Below, one piece after another: positions 26,870 to 40,100 of a stretch of 64,000 nt of DNA; the stretch's first letter is position 1; every line of letters begins with the position of its first letter. The notes beneath the pieces were generated by a model. It saw only the letters and a program-made list of their open reading frames with translations. It ran no database searches and was not told the origin of the DNA. This DNA is from Juglans regia (lineage: Eukaryota > Streptophyta > Magnoliopsida > Fagales > Juglandaceae), in assembly GCF_001411555.2 (NCBI RefSeq), contig NC_049909.1, positions 13,822,686 to 13,886,685 of the forward strand, in the 5' to 3' direction. The translations under genes were made by a program, and so were the position numbers.

Positions 26870-28334
26870 CACTCCATGGACACCTTTATTTTCCCACATC
26901 GGTATGACAATCCCATTTCTTATTGCAGCCATAGCTTGGGCTGCTTCGGTCGCCATGTCCAAACTAGAAGATGGACCTACCCCATCACCAACCTACTCCT
27001 CAATAGCAGGGAGCTGCCTCCTGCTCTAATACCAAAATAACCAGTCATCGAGAGTCACCGTTCTTATGAAATTATGCAGCACACAACATGCTGTCACGAT
27101 GAGTCATTGCCTCCCAACGGAATACGCAGACATTAAGCTTAAAATTTTAAATTGTTCTTTAAGTACACCAAAAGTGTGTTCTATGATATTATGAAGCGAT
27201 AAATGACGGTAACTAAAATAGACTTTGTACCCTCGAAATTGACTCGGATTATGACACTCACTTATGTGGTACCGTTCTTGAGGATAAAAGGCAAAATCCG
27301 CAAAATCCCTCTAGTGCATGGGAAAGCCGAATCGACCAAATAATATTTACCTAACAATATCGATTCCAAAACACACAGTGAGATGACTTGAAATGGAAAA
27401 AATCACAAAAAATAAAAATCTTTGCATTAAATAATATAAGAAGTTTACCCTTAGGCAGCATGGGCAGATCTTTGACCAATGCATGGAGAAAGACACGAGT
27501 GTCATGCGATGTTCCTTCCCATCCAGTGTATACAAATGTGAATTTCATATCGAAGTCACATATGCACAATACATTTTGGGCAACTCACCCATGCCGATTT
27601 CTAAATGTCTCACGTACTGAGGCTGGTACAATGACATCTATCATAGTGTCGTCCATCGCACCAACGCATTGCTGTCAACGTAGAAATAAAATCCTTTGTA
27701 AAAACCTACATTAAATATATTTAGTTTATGGTTTCAAATGTAGTAATTTGAAGTTAATTATTTGTTGTAAATCATTGAAAATTCTTTACCCTAAACCATG
27801 AAAAATTTTGGTGGTTGCTTGCAATATAGGGATGCACCTCGTTAGTGAAATTTGGCTGGATAATATATCTCCCAAGCTCACATAGGGCATTCATCACCAT
27901 TCTCACATGTTTATTAATTGTTTGGTTCGAATGTTAAAATCAGTCACCAACAATTCTTTAGGCCTATGCGTAGCCCACAAGTAGGCAAAAGATGGATACA
28001 AATTCCTCTATGGTCGCCGATCGTCTGAATCACACAACAAGTGATTTCCACCTAACAACGAGCATAATGAGTGAGATATTGATACCTCCATCCGAAACAA
28101 GTTCTTACAATTATTCGGATGTCCATTCAAAATTCTGATAATATACTCATCTCCTCGAATGCCTATGTTGAGTTGTGGCATTCGACGATGCCATCCTAGT
28201 TCACAGGATATGATCCTAACAACGGTGATTATTTCAAGCGCCTCGTACTTATCACTACTAGAACTCCCTTCATGCTCGCTACTTGCATCTCCTCCACCCT
28301 CCTTCACGTCTAATGTCGACTTCCTGGTGATCAA
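26870..28334 (-). pseudogene. PIF/Harbinger transposase (HARBI1-like), decayed
   Basis: DDE nuclease of PIF/Harbinger transposons, minus strand. In order: an N-terminal segment with RILNGHPNNCKNLFRMEVSI (near 28110); first-Asp motif VGAMDDTMIDVIVP (near 27640); CDFDMKFTFVYTGWEG followed by SHDTRVF (27480-27570); an intron remnant with GT-AG ends (about 27449-27350); second-Asp motif KYYLVDSAFP (about 27345); and the Glu motif HNIIEHTFGVLKEQF (about 27185). A Cys-Cys-Val-Leu-His-Asn-Phe block follows, then a tail with MATEAAQAMAAIRNGI. Several in-frame stops and at least one frameshift show it is dead, although all three acidic motifs remain. Confidence 0.85.
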
Positions 28335-28611
28335 TTTTCAGCATCCATTCTCTAACACGTTCAATGAAGCTGTTCGAAAGATTACATTATAATACATCCA
28401 TGTGAAGTATAATAATTAAATTATCATGTCAACAATTCCAAACAGTACTATTAAATTAATAACACATCGCCAATATGCTAAAAATGTCAAGAAACACAAC
28501 ATTACATTAATACCAGCTTAAGACAAGCATAATGGTATCTCATCAAGTACGTTCAAATAAAGTAATTAATAATCTCTAAAAGAAAATGACATAAAGCACT
28601 AAAAATAGAAA

Positions 28612-29680
28612 TCAACAATGCCTGACCCACAATCGCCTATGCTCATCATCTATGGCTAGAAAGTCCTGTTGGGTCATGGGATCACGTAAGGCATTGAATG
28701 CATGGTAAAAGTTATCTTCCAGCAACGGAGGCCAAAGCACCTGCATCAATTCTGCGCAATGAGCAAAAGGATCCCATCTATCATCGATGTTCATGGTCGA
28801 TCTCGATCCCTTACTTTGCTGCGGAAGACTCAGCTCTGCCCTCATAGCACTTCCGTCATGAAACCATTGTTTTCCTCATCTCATTGAAGAAGTTCGATAA
28901 CTCCTCCTCTACCTGCCTGCTTGGCCCCCCCTTTTCTACGGTGACATGATGAGTGTGTCGATGGTCCCATAGAAGGTGTCATCATGTCCATGGAAACGTC
29001 TAAGTCATCAATATTGATGAGCACTCTCGATTGCGTGCCCAGTGCAAGGCCTTGACATCGCATCTCTTCATCAAGCTGACGCTCTTCATCGCTGTTGGGG
29101 GTGGTTGGGTGGACGCATGGTGAAGTGGACCAGTGGCAACTAACATGCCAAAAATCGTGCAAAACTCCACATACTTTGGGCAGCTCATGGTTCGAAAACA
29201 GTTCTAGTCTGATTTTTCCTAGTTAAAATATATTATGAAGTAGCTTATTAGATATTGATTACAAAGACATACAAATACAAGGAAACATGTATTGATGGAG
29301 TAAGTTGGGTATTTCGTTTTTTGTCAGTTTAATTAGTTTACCCTAATGACATTTATCTAGTGCTCGTCACTGGCTATCACTGTTTTGTTGTCGGGGTCCT
29401 ATCTCATACCAGTTTGGCCTATCAGGTCAGTGAACTGCCACTACCTCTTCTTCAACCTTTGTGTTTTGCCCTCCACTTGGTTCACATCAAACGCCCTTAT
29501 ACCCACAACAGTAAGGCGTTGAGCATACAAACCCTGGTCCTTACTTGTGATCTTCCTTGCCCATAGTGCACCACTAAGGGCGTCCCCATACATCATCTCA
29601 ATGAAAATATCCTCCATCCCATCCGCCCATAACTCATGATTAGTGTGTGCATTCTCCAGATCATCTATGTGAAATAACTA
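28612..29680 (-). pseudogene. Myb/SANT-like partner gene of the Harbinger element, decayed
   Basis: Upstream of the transposase on the same strand. Translation across 29350-29680 gives a helix-rich segment with ELWADGMEDIFIEMM, then VEGKTQRLKKR, a stop, and FTDLIGQTGMR followed by DPDNKTVIASDE. This is the layout of the Myb/SANT-like (trihelix-type) protein that PIF/Harbinger elements encode as second ORF. Frames at 28881-29162 and 28612-28845 continue as Ser/Thr-rich linker and a C-terminal helical part. At least one internal stop. Identification rests on the motif layout and its place beside the transposase. Confidence 0.6.
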
Positions 29681-30517
29681 AAATCGTAGATGAAGGATAA
29701 ATATTGAAGGCTAGTGAAGAATTGGAGCAAGTAATATCCATTAATGCATATGTATTAATGAAAAAAACTAATAATTTAACAATAACGAATGTGGGCCATA
29801 CCTGGCGAGTATGAGTTACGCGACACGAGCGTAGGTCGTAAGGCTAGGAAAACAACAACAGAGTTTAGAACTTGGCGAGTCTTGGAGACATGCTATGCTT
29901 GTAAAAACCAGAGTGGTTTTTAATGACAGCATCTAAATGCATGGAAATGGAATAATATGATTTATAACTAGGATGATGAGGAAGGAAGTAAATTGAAATG
30001 ATTCCTAATTCTGTGCCAACTCCAGAGTTATTTATCTTAGTTGTGCAATAGGGACTATTTTAGCAATTTTTGTGTTTCTGTATTTCTATTTGGAATTGTG
30101 ATCTTGGAGAAGAGCAAGAAAGAAGTTGACATGAATAAAATGTAACAAAAAACAATCATGGCATTTGTTGGTAGTTTTAGAAACATTTATCTTCTGACTT
30201 GTAGAAATTTATTTATTTATTTTTTGTTCAAACCTTTAAGTTAGAAAGATACAAATTTTTACCCTGAAACGTACCTAAATATTTAAGTTTTATAACTAAA
30301 ATAGGAAATTCTTTGTATTTCCTAATTAAAATTTTTCCAATGGACTCGTTTTTGTTGTTGGACTTATTACTAGGAAAGAAGATCTTCTAAATTTCTAATA
30401 AATGCATCTTAGGTAGAAAATGTGGGTTTGATATATCTACCTAATAGAATGTTTAGCCCTAAAAATTTAAGGATCCTAATTCCATTTTATGTAACTAACT
30501 TGGTCATCTAAAATATA
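29681..30517. other. Intergenic, nothing recognised
   Basis: AT-rich spacer between the Harbinger remnant and a LINE remnant. No clear TIR of the Harbinger element could be delimited here. Confidence 0.4.
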
Positions 30518-32990
30518 TTGCAATATAAGGTGGAGGGGCGCCCACATGGGGCTGACCCCCTCCTGCAGTATAACGCATGGCTTAATAGGAATTGTGCTAT
30601 GGAAAAAGCTCGAAGAAACACAAAAGGAATTGGCATAGCTCAATATGGTCAATGGTTGAGGGCTTCTCTTGTTAGAACAAATAGACCTGAGGATAAAAGA
30701 ATAGCAGCTCATGGTAGAGTCCATAGAATTGTAATCCTATACAAATTTTCATATATCTGTCATTGTTCATGACTCAGAAAATGGAAAGAAGTGGCTGCTC
30801 ACAAGGTTCTATGGCAATCCTAATACAACACTAAGAGAGGGAAGTTGGTAATTGTTGAGGAAATTGAAACCACTTGACAACAAACCATGGATTTGTATGG
30901 GTGATTTTAACGAAAAGCGATATTCAGTGACCTTAATTGGGCTCTTGTTTTTTGGGATAAGCACTATATATGTTTCATCGATAGAACTATCCCAAGAGTT
31001 TGATTTTAAAGCCACTATCACAGCCTCACATACCTCATCTCCAACTGTTTGCCAATGTTGTTGAAAAAAACCCTGCTGAAAAGCCATCTAGGCCTGGGGA
31101 GCTGATTGGATTCATGCTAAATACTGCCTCTTGAACCTCTGTAATTGAGAATTCTTTGAGCAAGCAATTACTAGTTGTTGCATTGGTTCCAAACATTCTC
31201 TTTTACCTGAAGGGTTAGAAGTTGTAGACAAATTGGTGAAATATGTTTGAAAAATCTGATTGATCCCTTGTGGAGTATTGTAATTGTAGCCCTCTTCATC
31301 TTGAATCCTGCTGATGTAATTAGCTTTTCTCCTTTGGGATGCACACATGTGATAAAATTAAGTATGTCTGTCCCCCTTTTGAAGCCAAGTTCGTTTTGTT
31401 CTTTGTGTCCATTTTAAATTCTCTTCCTCTAGGCCCCTTATCACTTCCTGTTTGAGTTGCTTAATTTGTTGCATATCATTTCCAGTACTACTTTGCTGAA
31501 GTTGTTGCAGTTTTGCTTTTTTTCCTCAACTACTCCTTTGAATTTTTACTCCGGACCTTGCATCAGACTTGTAGCTTGTTTTTGCACTTACTGAGCTTGC
31601 TGGTAACTGCTATGATTGTTCTTCCAGTGGTGATATTTTCTTTCTAGATAGTAGATACTAACCCTTTGTATTCATCTTTTTGGCCCCAAGTAAAATCATA
31701 TCTGAAAGTTCTATTTTTCCTGTTGCCATATTGAAATTGAGTATTGAAATTGATGATGAGAGGGTTATGATCAGAGGCACAAGCTGAAATTGTATGGATA
31801 TAGACATCTTGATACATCCTAAAAAATTAGGGGTTAGCCACCACTCGATCCAGTCTTTCTTTTGTGAAATCTAGGCCTTCCTTGTTGTTTGACCAAGTGA
31901 ACTTAAGGTCCTTTGTATCCCATATCAAATAAATCACTATCCTGTAAAGCTTTGCTCAAGGACTCCATTTGAATATTAGGCCTCGAAACATCTCCAATTG
32001 TTACAGTAAGGAGTGCCTACTACATGCAAGGGGACCTTCAGCAAAGAAAAAAGGCACAATATTCTCAAAGCACAAAGCATTGTCAAGACTTTGGCAACTA
32101 GGCATTCCCCTAGCTACAAAGATTTTTTTGTGGAGAGCTTGTTTGGACAGTTTACCAACTAAAGTCAATTTATGTAAGAGGAAGATTCTGGATGATCAAA
32201 CTTGTCCCATGTGCCTAGTGGAACCCGAAACAACAGAACACATCCTTTGGGAATGCATCTCTGATTCTGATATTCTAGGCCAATACTTAAGAAATATTAA
32301 GAAAACCAGGCCTCTTGCAAGAGTATAAAGATTTTGTTAGCATAAATGTACAAGAAACTGGACAAAAACGAGATGGAAGAACTGGCTTTGGTTTTATTAG
32401 TTGATCCAAACTCAGTCTTGCACAGAGTTAATCAATTAAAATATGACCTCGCAGCTATAGAAACCAGAACTTCTAACCATCAATCTTTCAACATTGCAAG
32501 GAATGCTACATGGGAATGCCTTCCTACAGGTTTTTGCAAAATAAATTGGGATGTGGTTGTGGATAGACTGAATTTTACAATTGGAATTGGGGTTGCAGTT
32601 AGAGATGAGAAAGGAGATTTCTTGGCAACTATGAGGAAGAAAAAATTGTTTAATCCTGATCCTTTGATAGCAGAAGCTCTAGGTGCACTTATAGCTGTGA
32701 ATTTTGGTATTGAACTGGGAATGAGAAAAGTGGTGCTAGAGAGGGATTCAAAGAGAGTTGTAATGGCAATCCAGAAACAGGTAACAGATGAAAGCTATTT
32801 TGGGGGTGATCACATCAGATATTAGATCGAGGCTTTATTGTTTTGAGTCTTGTGTTACCAAACATGTATATAGAGAGGGAAATATGATTGCACATACACT
32901 TGCTAAAAATGCATTGAATGTAATAGACTTTATAGTGGACATGGGGAAAGCTCCCCACTGTCTTCAATGTTTGTAAGGAATCAGTTGATG
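30518..32990 (+). mobile_element. LINE (L1-type) remnant with internal inversion
   Basis: Plus strand: an ORF1-like end with QYGQWLRASL (30640-30670), then endonuclease sequence FYGNPNTTLREGSW and PWICMGDFNE (30800-30915). From about 31960 back to 30915 the minus strand carries the continuation: FTWSNN, FTKERLDRVVAN and SDHNPLIINF (endonuclease C-terminus), then QRRKANYISRIQDEEG, FQQGFFQQHWQTVGDEVCEA and TYIVLIPKNKSPIKVTEYR (reverse transcriptase start). After 31970 the plus strand resumes with zf-RVT (IPLATKIFLWRACLDSLPTK, CPMCLVEPETTEHILWEC) and an RNase H-like domain (GVAVRDEKGDFLATM, VLERDSKRVVMAIQ), to 32976. The RT core with its YxDD site is missing. Non-functional. Confidence 0.8.
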
Positions 32991-33117
32991 AAGGAGAATG
33001 AGGTTTATTTAAAAAAAACTATTTTTAAATAAAAAATAAATTAAAGTCAATAAACAATGTCTCATCAGCTTAATGGGATGAAAATGGAATAAAAATATAG
33101 GTATATGGCACATAACT

Positions 33118-34885
33118 CTTTTTTTTATATAAGTGTAAGTATATTAATAAAAGAATAGGCAAAAGCCATGTTCAGTACAAAGAATGTCCTAGCTAAGTAG
33201 GAACATTAGAAATAAGGAAAGCATGGAAATCTTGACCATTAAAGTTAACGGAAATGGCCCAAGTACAAAGAGTTCTAAAAAAGAAAGCATTTAGTTCCTC
33301 CATTGATCTTTCTTACGCTTCTGCCATAGACACCACATGACACAAATAGGCAACATCTTCCATATAGCCTTGATCTGTTGGTTACCTCTTAGATCTGTCC
33401 AACTAGCTAACATCTCCACTACAGATTCGGGCATAACCCACCCCAAGCCTAGTCTTCTAAATACTTCATTCCAAATCCCTCGAGCTATATCACAATGTAG
33501 TAGAAGATGGTCCACAGATTCACCCTCATTCCTGCACATGCAGCACCAATCTGTGATGATCACCCCTCGTCTTCTCAAATTATCCGTTGTGAGTATCTTA
33601 CCCAAAGAAGCGGTCCACACAAAAAACACTGCTTTGAGGGGTGCCTTGGGTCTCCAAATCCTTTTTCAAGGGAACTGGGTTGGAGGTTCTTTTAACAAAG
33701 ATTTATAATACGAGCGAACCGAGAATAAACCTTTTCTCGTATGTATCCACCACAACCTATCAGCTTGATGGTTACTGCGTTTGAGTGAATATAAGAGGTT
33801 GAAAAGGGCTGCAAAATTGTCAACTTCCCAATCATGTGCCGCCCGGCTAAAATTAATGTTCCATTGAATTTGTTCCTCTACTATCACCATAACTTCCACC
33901 ACAGAGACATCATTGTCACTTGCCACCCTAAAAGGAATAGGAAATAGATCCTTTAAAGCCCCATTACCACTCCAAGTATCATACCAAAATTTGATCCTAG
34001 TCCCATCTCCAAGACAAAATCTTGTGTGCCTGGCAAAGACCCCCCATCCTCTTCTTATATGTTTCCACAAACCCACACCATATGCCCTACTCACTTCATT
34101 GGTACACCATCCCCCCCATAATTCTCCATATTTACTCTCAATCACCAGTTTCCATAAAGCCTCATGTTCTTTATGGTATCTCCACAACCATTTCCCAAGA
34201 AGTGCCCGATTAAAGATTCTCAAATTTCTAATGCCCAAACTACCAGAAGAGATAGGTCTGTATACTTTTTCCCACCTGACTAGGTGGAATTTAAACTCTT
34301 CACCCAATCCTCCCCATAGGAAATCTCGTTGTAGTTTCTCAATGCGAACTGCCACACTTGCTGGGATAGGGAACAAGGACAGAAAATATGTCGGTAAGTT
34401 AGATAACGTACTCTTTATCAAGGTAATCCTACCACCTTTTGACAAATACATTCTCTTCCATCCTGCTAATCGACGCTCTACTTTCTCAATCACTATATCC
34501 CATATAGAAGCCGCTTGTGAGGCGGCCCCTAATGGAAGACCAAGGTATGTCATAGGGAGTGAAGCAATCTTACACCCCAGAGTATTAGCCAACTGTCTTA
34601 GCCGCTGCACACCTCCAATAGGCACCATCTCTGATTTATCCAAGTTCACTTTCAATCCTGAAACTGCTTCAAAACAAAGAAGAAGGCCTTTAAAACACGG
34701 ATCTGATTGTTATCTGCCTCACAAAAGATAAGAGTATCATCTGCAAACAATAAATGCGAAATATTAATAAATCCCCCACCCGGGGATCCTATCGAACAAC
34801 CATTCACACGCCCATTTGCAACCAGGGCTGAGGTCATAACTCTTCTGAAAATAAAACACCTTAAATATATATGATCCAATATCAA
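33118..34885 (-). mobile_element. 5'-truncated L1-type LINE
   Basis: Minus strand. RT core at 34885-34652 with the catalytic motif HLLFADDTLIF. A 329-codon frame (34655-33666) follows, with RT thumb and connection motifs (MTYLGLPLGA, LAGWKRMYLSKGGRITLIKS, FLWGG, and WEKVYRP then SLGIRNL). A zf-RVT domain is at 33629-33291 (CMCRNEGESVDHLLLHCDIA). A T-run at about 33119-33127 is the poly-A tail on the complementary strand. The endonuclease and ORF1 are absent. The junction between the two RT frames is out of frame. Confidence 0.85.
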
Positions 34886-34899
34886 CCTCTATAAATATA

Positions 34900-35030
34900 C
34901 ACACATATACATATACATATGGTATTGTCTGATGCATTTGAATTCTCCCATTCATGTGATCATTTTGTTCTCATAATATATATACATACACACACATACA
35001 CAACATATAGATATATATATATATATATAA
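34900..35030. repeat. TA/CA microsatellite cluster
   Basis: Mixed (TA)n, (CATA)n and (AC)n runs at the 5' end of the LINE, for example ATATATATATATATATATAA near 35012. Confidence 0.85.
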
Positions 35031-35039
35031 AGACCCCCT

Positions 35040-35790
35040 ATAGCCTTTCCTTGAATGATATATGGATCATGGAAAGAGCAAATAACATCTGACTTTTTTT
35101 CCAAGGCGTTCAAATGAGCAGTGAGTATTTTGGGGTTTCCATCCCCAATTGGTTCAGTTGAAAAGGTCATCAGATTCTAATCGAGCTTTGGGACCAACTG
35201 TATTCTTTATCTCATTTAACTTGAAGTCATCAAGTTAAAATCAAAGCTTAAAACATATAGTAAAATGGAAAACTAAGATGTGCACACCAACAACCATTGA
35301 AATGATAAAGACAATCCATTTTTCATTCTGTATGCACAAACAGACCTAATAACCAACCTACATAACACTGCCATAATGTTTTCTAGCATAATGGAAATAC
35401 TGAGGATTAAGCAAAATGGAAATTCAACATGGTAGACGAGGCATGCTTACCTGGTAGGACCTAGTCTAGAAGCCGTCATGCCTTACCTATGGGTGATACA
35501 CCGTTTATAGCCAGAGACAGTGCTGCATTGTGAGGTGAGATTGGTTCTGGTAGATGGCTTGGGCTTGGGCATATTCAATTTATAAAGGGGGTTTTGAAAT
35601 TGCTACAAACGACACCTCCACTCACCGACAAAGCCACTGCCCAATTCAAAGCAGGAATGGGAAGGGAAGGGGCTTGGTGTGGGTTTTCAATAAAGCTGAA
35701 CCCACTGCCGTTACAGAGGGCACGGGAGCCCAGACTGTTCAATGCCCACGCGGAATTACAGTGTTGTTGACGAGGAGCGAAGACCATTTG
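35040..35790 (-). other. Possible exon-like fragments of an unidentified gene
   Basis: Two minus-strand segments look less random than their surroundings. A frame from 35787 (MVFAPRQQHCNSAWAL) runs into a donor-like GTGAGT after NWAVALS. A frame from 35170 (MTFSTEPIGDGNPKILTAHL) runs to about 35040. I recognise neither product, and no acceptor joins them convincingly. This may be a broken gene or chance. Confidence 0.2.
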
Positions 35791-35989
35791 AGTTTCTTAT
35801 GAACCAGTTGTCGACAAATTGGTGCACGGTCCAGAGGAGATTTACACAGTGTCGATGTGATGCAGAGGAGATTCGCACGGCGTCGATGTGATGAATGCAT
35901 GGGTAACTAGGGTTTGCTGGTGTCGACCTTGGGGAAGGAAGGAGAAACGGGTGAGCTCAACAGAAGGGAAAAAGGAGAAGGCATGGCTA

Positions 35990-35994
35990 CAACT
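35990..35994. repeat. Left target-site duplication of the Copia element (CAACT)
   Basis: CAACT at 35990-35994 is repeated exactly at 42616-42620. Confidence 0.95.
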
Positions 35995-36424
35995 TGTAGA
36001 GAAATTAAACAACAAATAGAAGCGGAATTACGACAATATGGTGACACTCCCGTGAGGGTATTTGTCCCACAAGTTGGTGATTAACAAAGGGAATTGAGTG
36101 CATTTGTTTGTGCACCAATGACCCCTATTTATAGGCCATCATGCACCGGTTGGTAAAGGGCACATCCATTGGTTAACCAATGGTAGCCCAAAGGTCACAA
36201 CCTTAAGGAGTGACACATCCTATTGTGAAAAGGCACAACCATTGGTAAACCAATAGTAACCCAAAAGTCACATCCTTAAGAAGTGACACAACCTTTTGAC
36301 TAAATCAAAAGGTTGTGTCTCTTGACACTTCCTTTAACATCACCCCTCATGGGAACCATCACCATGTTAGAGAATATTATTCCAAGGGGTACACCGTTTG
36401 GTGATCACACCCCTTAGAATAACA
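35995..36424 (-). repeat. 3' LTR of the Copia element
   Basis: In element orientation it starts TGTTATTCTAAGGGG and ends TTTCTCTACA, so it has TG...CA ends. It contains a perfect 18-bp palindrome at 36166-36183 and a 14-bp perfect hairpin at 36286-36318. Confidence 0.95.
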
Positions 36425-36432
36425 TCTCCCAC
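36425..36432 (-). other. Polypurine tract
   Basis: GTGGGAGA on the minus strand lies directly before the 3' LTR and would prime plus-strand DNA synthesis. Confidence 0.8.
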
Positions 36433-37164
36433 TTGATCACACAAAACGGTGATGATCCAGTTGAGTATTTTACCTTGGTACCAATATGAGCTTTCCACTA
36501 CTCAACTCTCATCTGCAACTCTTGCAAATCGGCGTCAGAGCATGACAAGCCTCTACGTGCACACGTTTTTGTCATTACCTTATCTGACCGCACCCTTTAC
36601 CATATGTGCTCCCACTGATCACATATTAGGGGTGACTACATTTCACTAAAAATTTTTAGTGAATGGCATCAATTCTCCGTGACTGGATCAACAATCCATT
36701 CCTCTGTCACAATTGACGACTTCAGCCGAATACATAACACATGTATCGACCTGCGCTGAATTTTCGTTAAGTACTTCCTCTAGAGGCTATTCCTGAGGTT
36801 TTTCCCTAATCACCTTATCAACGACTTTGCAAATGATTAACCATTTACTTGGGTAATCAAATCACATTTCACTAAAACTTTAGTGAATGGCACTGAATTT
36901 TCGTTAAGTACTTACTCACCTGAGTCTTTCCTTAATCACCTTATCAGCGACTTTACCATGATCAACCTTTTACTTGATTAATCAATCTGCACTGAAATTT
37001 TATCAAGTACTCACCCTAAGGCCATTCCTGAGGTTTTCTTTGATCACCTTATCAGTGACTTTACAAATGACCAAAATTTTCATTTGGGTATCTCTATAAC
37101 TCCAATTTTCTAGGCGTCCCCAGAATTTGTTGAGTTATACATGCTGACCATGAGATTGCTTCAC

Positions 37165-40100
37165 CTAGGTTTCTCTCAATCCCATTCTAGTCACATGTTC
37201 TCTGAATTTCTCCAGAGATAAACCTTTGGTCATTGGATCTGCTACCATCTCGGTCGAGGAAACGAAATTAACCTTGACCTCACCTCTTTCCACTATATCT
37301 AAAATATAGTGATAATGCACATCAATGTGTTTTCCCTTGGAACTCTGTGTTTCACTTTTTATCAAAGAAATGGCAGACTGATTATCACAAAACACATTGA
37401 TTGGTTCTGTGGATGTACCCAAATTTAAGCTTTCAACAAAGCGTTTTATCCACACCACATTACTCACTGCAGTACTACAAGCAATGTATTCTGCTTCCAT
37501 AGTAGACTTAGCAACACAGCCCTGTTTCTTACTTAACCAAGAAACTACTGTTCCACCAAATAGAAATATATATCCAGTTATAGATTTTCTATCATCTACA
37601 TCACTTCCAAAATCAGCATCACTATAGCCGATTAATTCTAGATCACTGTTTCCAAAGCACAATTTCAAATTTTTGGTACCTTGTAAATATCTCAATATAC
37701 GCTTAACTGCTTGCCAATGTTCTTTACCTGGATTGGATTGAAATCTACTTACCAATCCAACTGCATGACAAATATCTGGTCTGGTACTTGTCATTGCATA
37801 CATGAGGCTTCCCACAGCTTGAGCATAGGGAACTTTAAGCATTTCACTTATTTCATCCTCATCTTTTGGGCACATACTTTTATTTAAAGTATGAGCTTTG
37901 CAAACAGGCGTACTTAAAAATTTACAATTTTCCATACCAAATCTTTTAAGTACTTTTTCTAGATATTTCTCTTGATCTAAATACAAGAGATTTGAATTTC
38001 TATCTCTAGAAATTCTTATACCAAGAACATAAGCGGCTTCACCCATGTCTTTCATTTCAAATTTAGATTTCAAGAATTCCTTTGTTGCATGCATCATATC
38101 TAGACAATTACTTGCCAGTAATATATCATCAACATACAATGATAATAATGTTAATTGATTATCATTTTTCCATATGTATACACAGTGATCTAGTGGACTC
38201 ATTTCATATCCCATTTCCAAAATGGCTTGGTGAAATTTCAAGTACCACTGTCTTGAAGATTGCTTAAGTCCATACAGTGACTTTCTCAACCTGTAGACTT
38301 TCTCTTCATGTCCTTTAATTTGGAATCCTTCTGGTTGAATCATAAAGATATCCTCTTTTAATTCACCATTGAGAAAAGCTGTTTTTACATCTAACTGATG
38401 TAATTCCAAATTCATCCTGGCAACAATGGACATGATGATCCTTACGGATGTGAACTTCGCCACAGGCGAATATGTATCCACAAAGTCTACACCTGGTTGT
38501 TGAGTATATCCCTTGGCCACTAACCTTGCTTTGTACCTTTCCAAACTGCCATCAACTTTAAATTTTCTTCTGAGAACCCATTTACAGCCAATAGCTTTTC
38601 TATCCTTTGGAAGATCTGTTAACTCCCAAACATTATTTTTGTTTATTGATTCTATTTCATCTTTCATGGCCTCAAGCCATTTATCTGAATCAATACTATT
38701 GACTGCCTCAGAAAAATTTTCAGGATCATTATCTAAATTTTCCAAACTGGTATTTAGTGCATAATGATCTTGAAATAATATTGATGGTCTTCTGGATCTT
38801 TTACTCCCACTGTCTCCAACATCAATGCCTGAAGATTGATTTTCATCTGACTTTCTTTTATTATTCTGGATTTGAATAATATCATTATTTTCATTGTTAG
38901 ATTCTGTGGAGATCCGTTGATTCTCTAAATCATTTAATAAATCTATTTGATCAACAGGAGTAACAAGGTTCGTGTTTTCCAAGAAAACGGCATCCCTACT
39001 TTCTATTAATCCTTTTTCAGAATGATAAAATCTGTAACCACTTCCGTTTTCTACATACCCAATAAACCTGCATTCCCAGATTTTACTTTTTAATTTATCC
39101 CTTAGTGGCCTTGGGATAAGCACTTGTGCCTTACAACCCCACACATTGAGTTTACTTAAGTCTGGTTTATGTCCCGTCCATAATTCGTAAGGTGTAAGAG
39201 GTTTCGCTTTAGTTTCAACTCTATTTAATATATATGCAGCAGTCGATAATGCTTCACCCCAAAAATGTATTGGTAGATCAGCATATGCCATCATCGATCG
39301 CACCATATCCAATAGAGTTCTATTTCTTCTTTCTGCAATGCCATTTTGTTGAGATTTATATGGCATAGTATAAATATGTCTTATACCATTCAATTTGCAG
39401 AAATTATCTAAAGCTTCAAATTCTCCTCCTCTATCACTATTCAAACTTTTAATGGGTCTACCCAACTGGGTTTCTACTTCTAATTTAAATTCTTTAAATT
39501 TCTCAATTGCATCAGATTTATGCTTGAGTAAGTAGATTTGTCCATATCTTGAATAATCATCAGTGAAAGTAATAAAGTACTCCATTCCTCTATGAGTTTT
39601 TGTTTTAAAAGGTCCACACACATCAGAATGTATAATTTCTAGTAAATCTGTAGATTTCCAACTTTTTGAAAAAGATTTACTACTCATTTTTCCTTTGATA
39701 CATGGTTCACATATATTAAAATTATCTGAGTTTATTTGTGGTATTAATTCACTTTTATACATTCTGATCATTTTATTTTTATTTATATGGCCTAATCTTA
39801 AGTGCCATAAATATGTACAATCAGTAGACACATTCAAATACTCAGAAATAGGTACTTTATTAATATCAACATTCAGTACATACATATTGTGATCTTTCAC
39901 GCCTTTCACTGACACATTTCCCTTACTAATTACAACGGTTCCAGACTTAAACTCAACTGTGTAGCCTTTCTGATCTAGTACAGGCACAGATACTAAATTT
40001 CTACGAATACTAGGTACATATAGAACATCACTAAGTAAAATAATGGAACCATTTACTTTGAATTTACATGTACCTTGCCCCAAGACATCGCAATATGTAT

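Noticed and set aside
33913..34731. 272-codon plus-strand frame
   Set aside because: Antisense shadow of the LINE reverse transcriptase frame, which has clear RT motifs.
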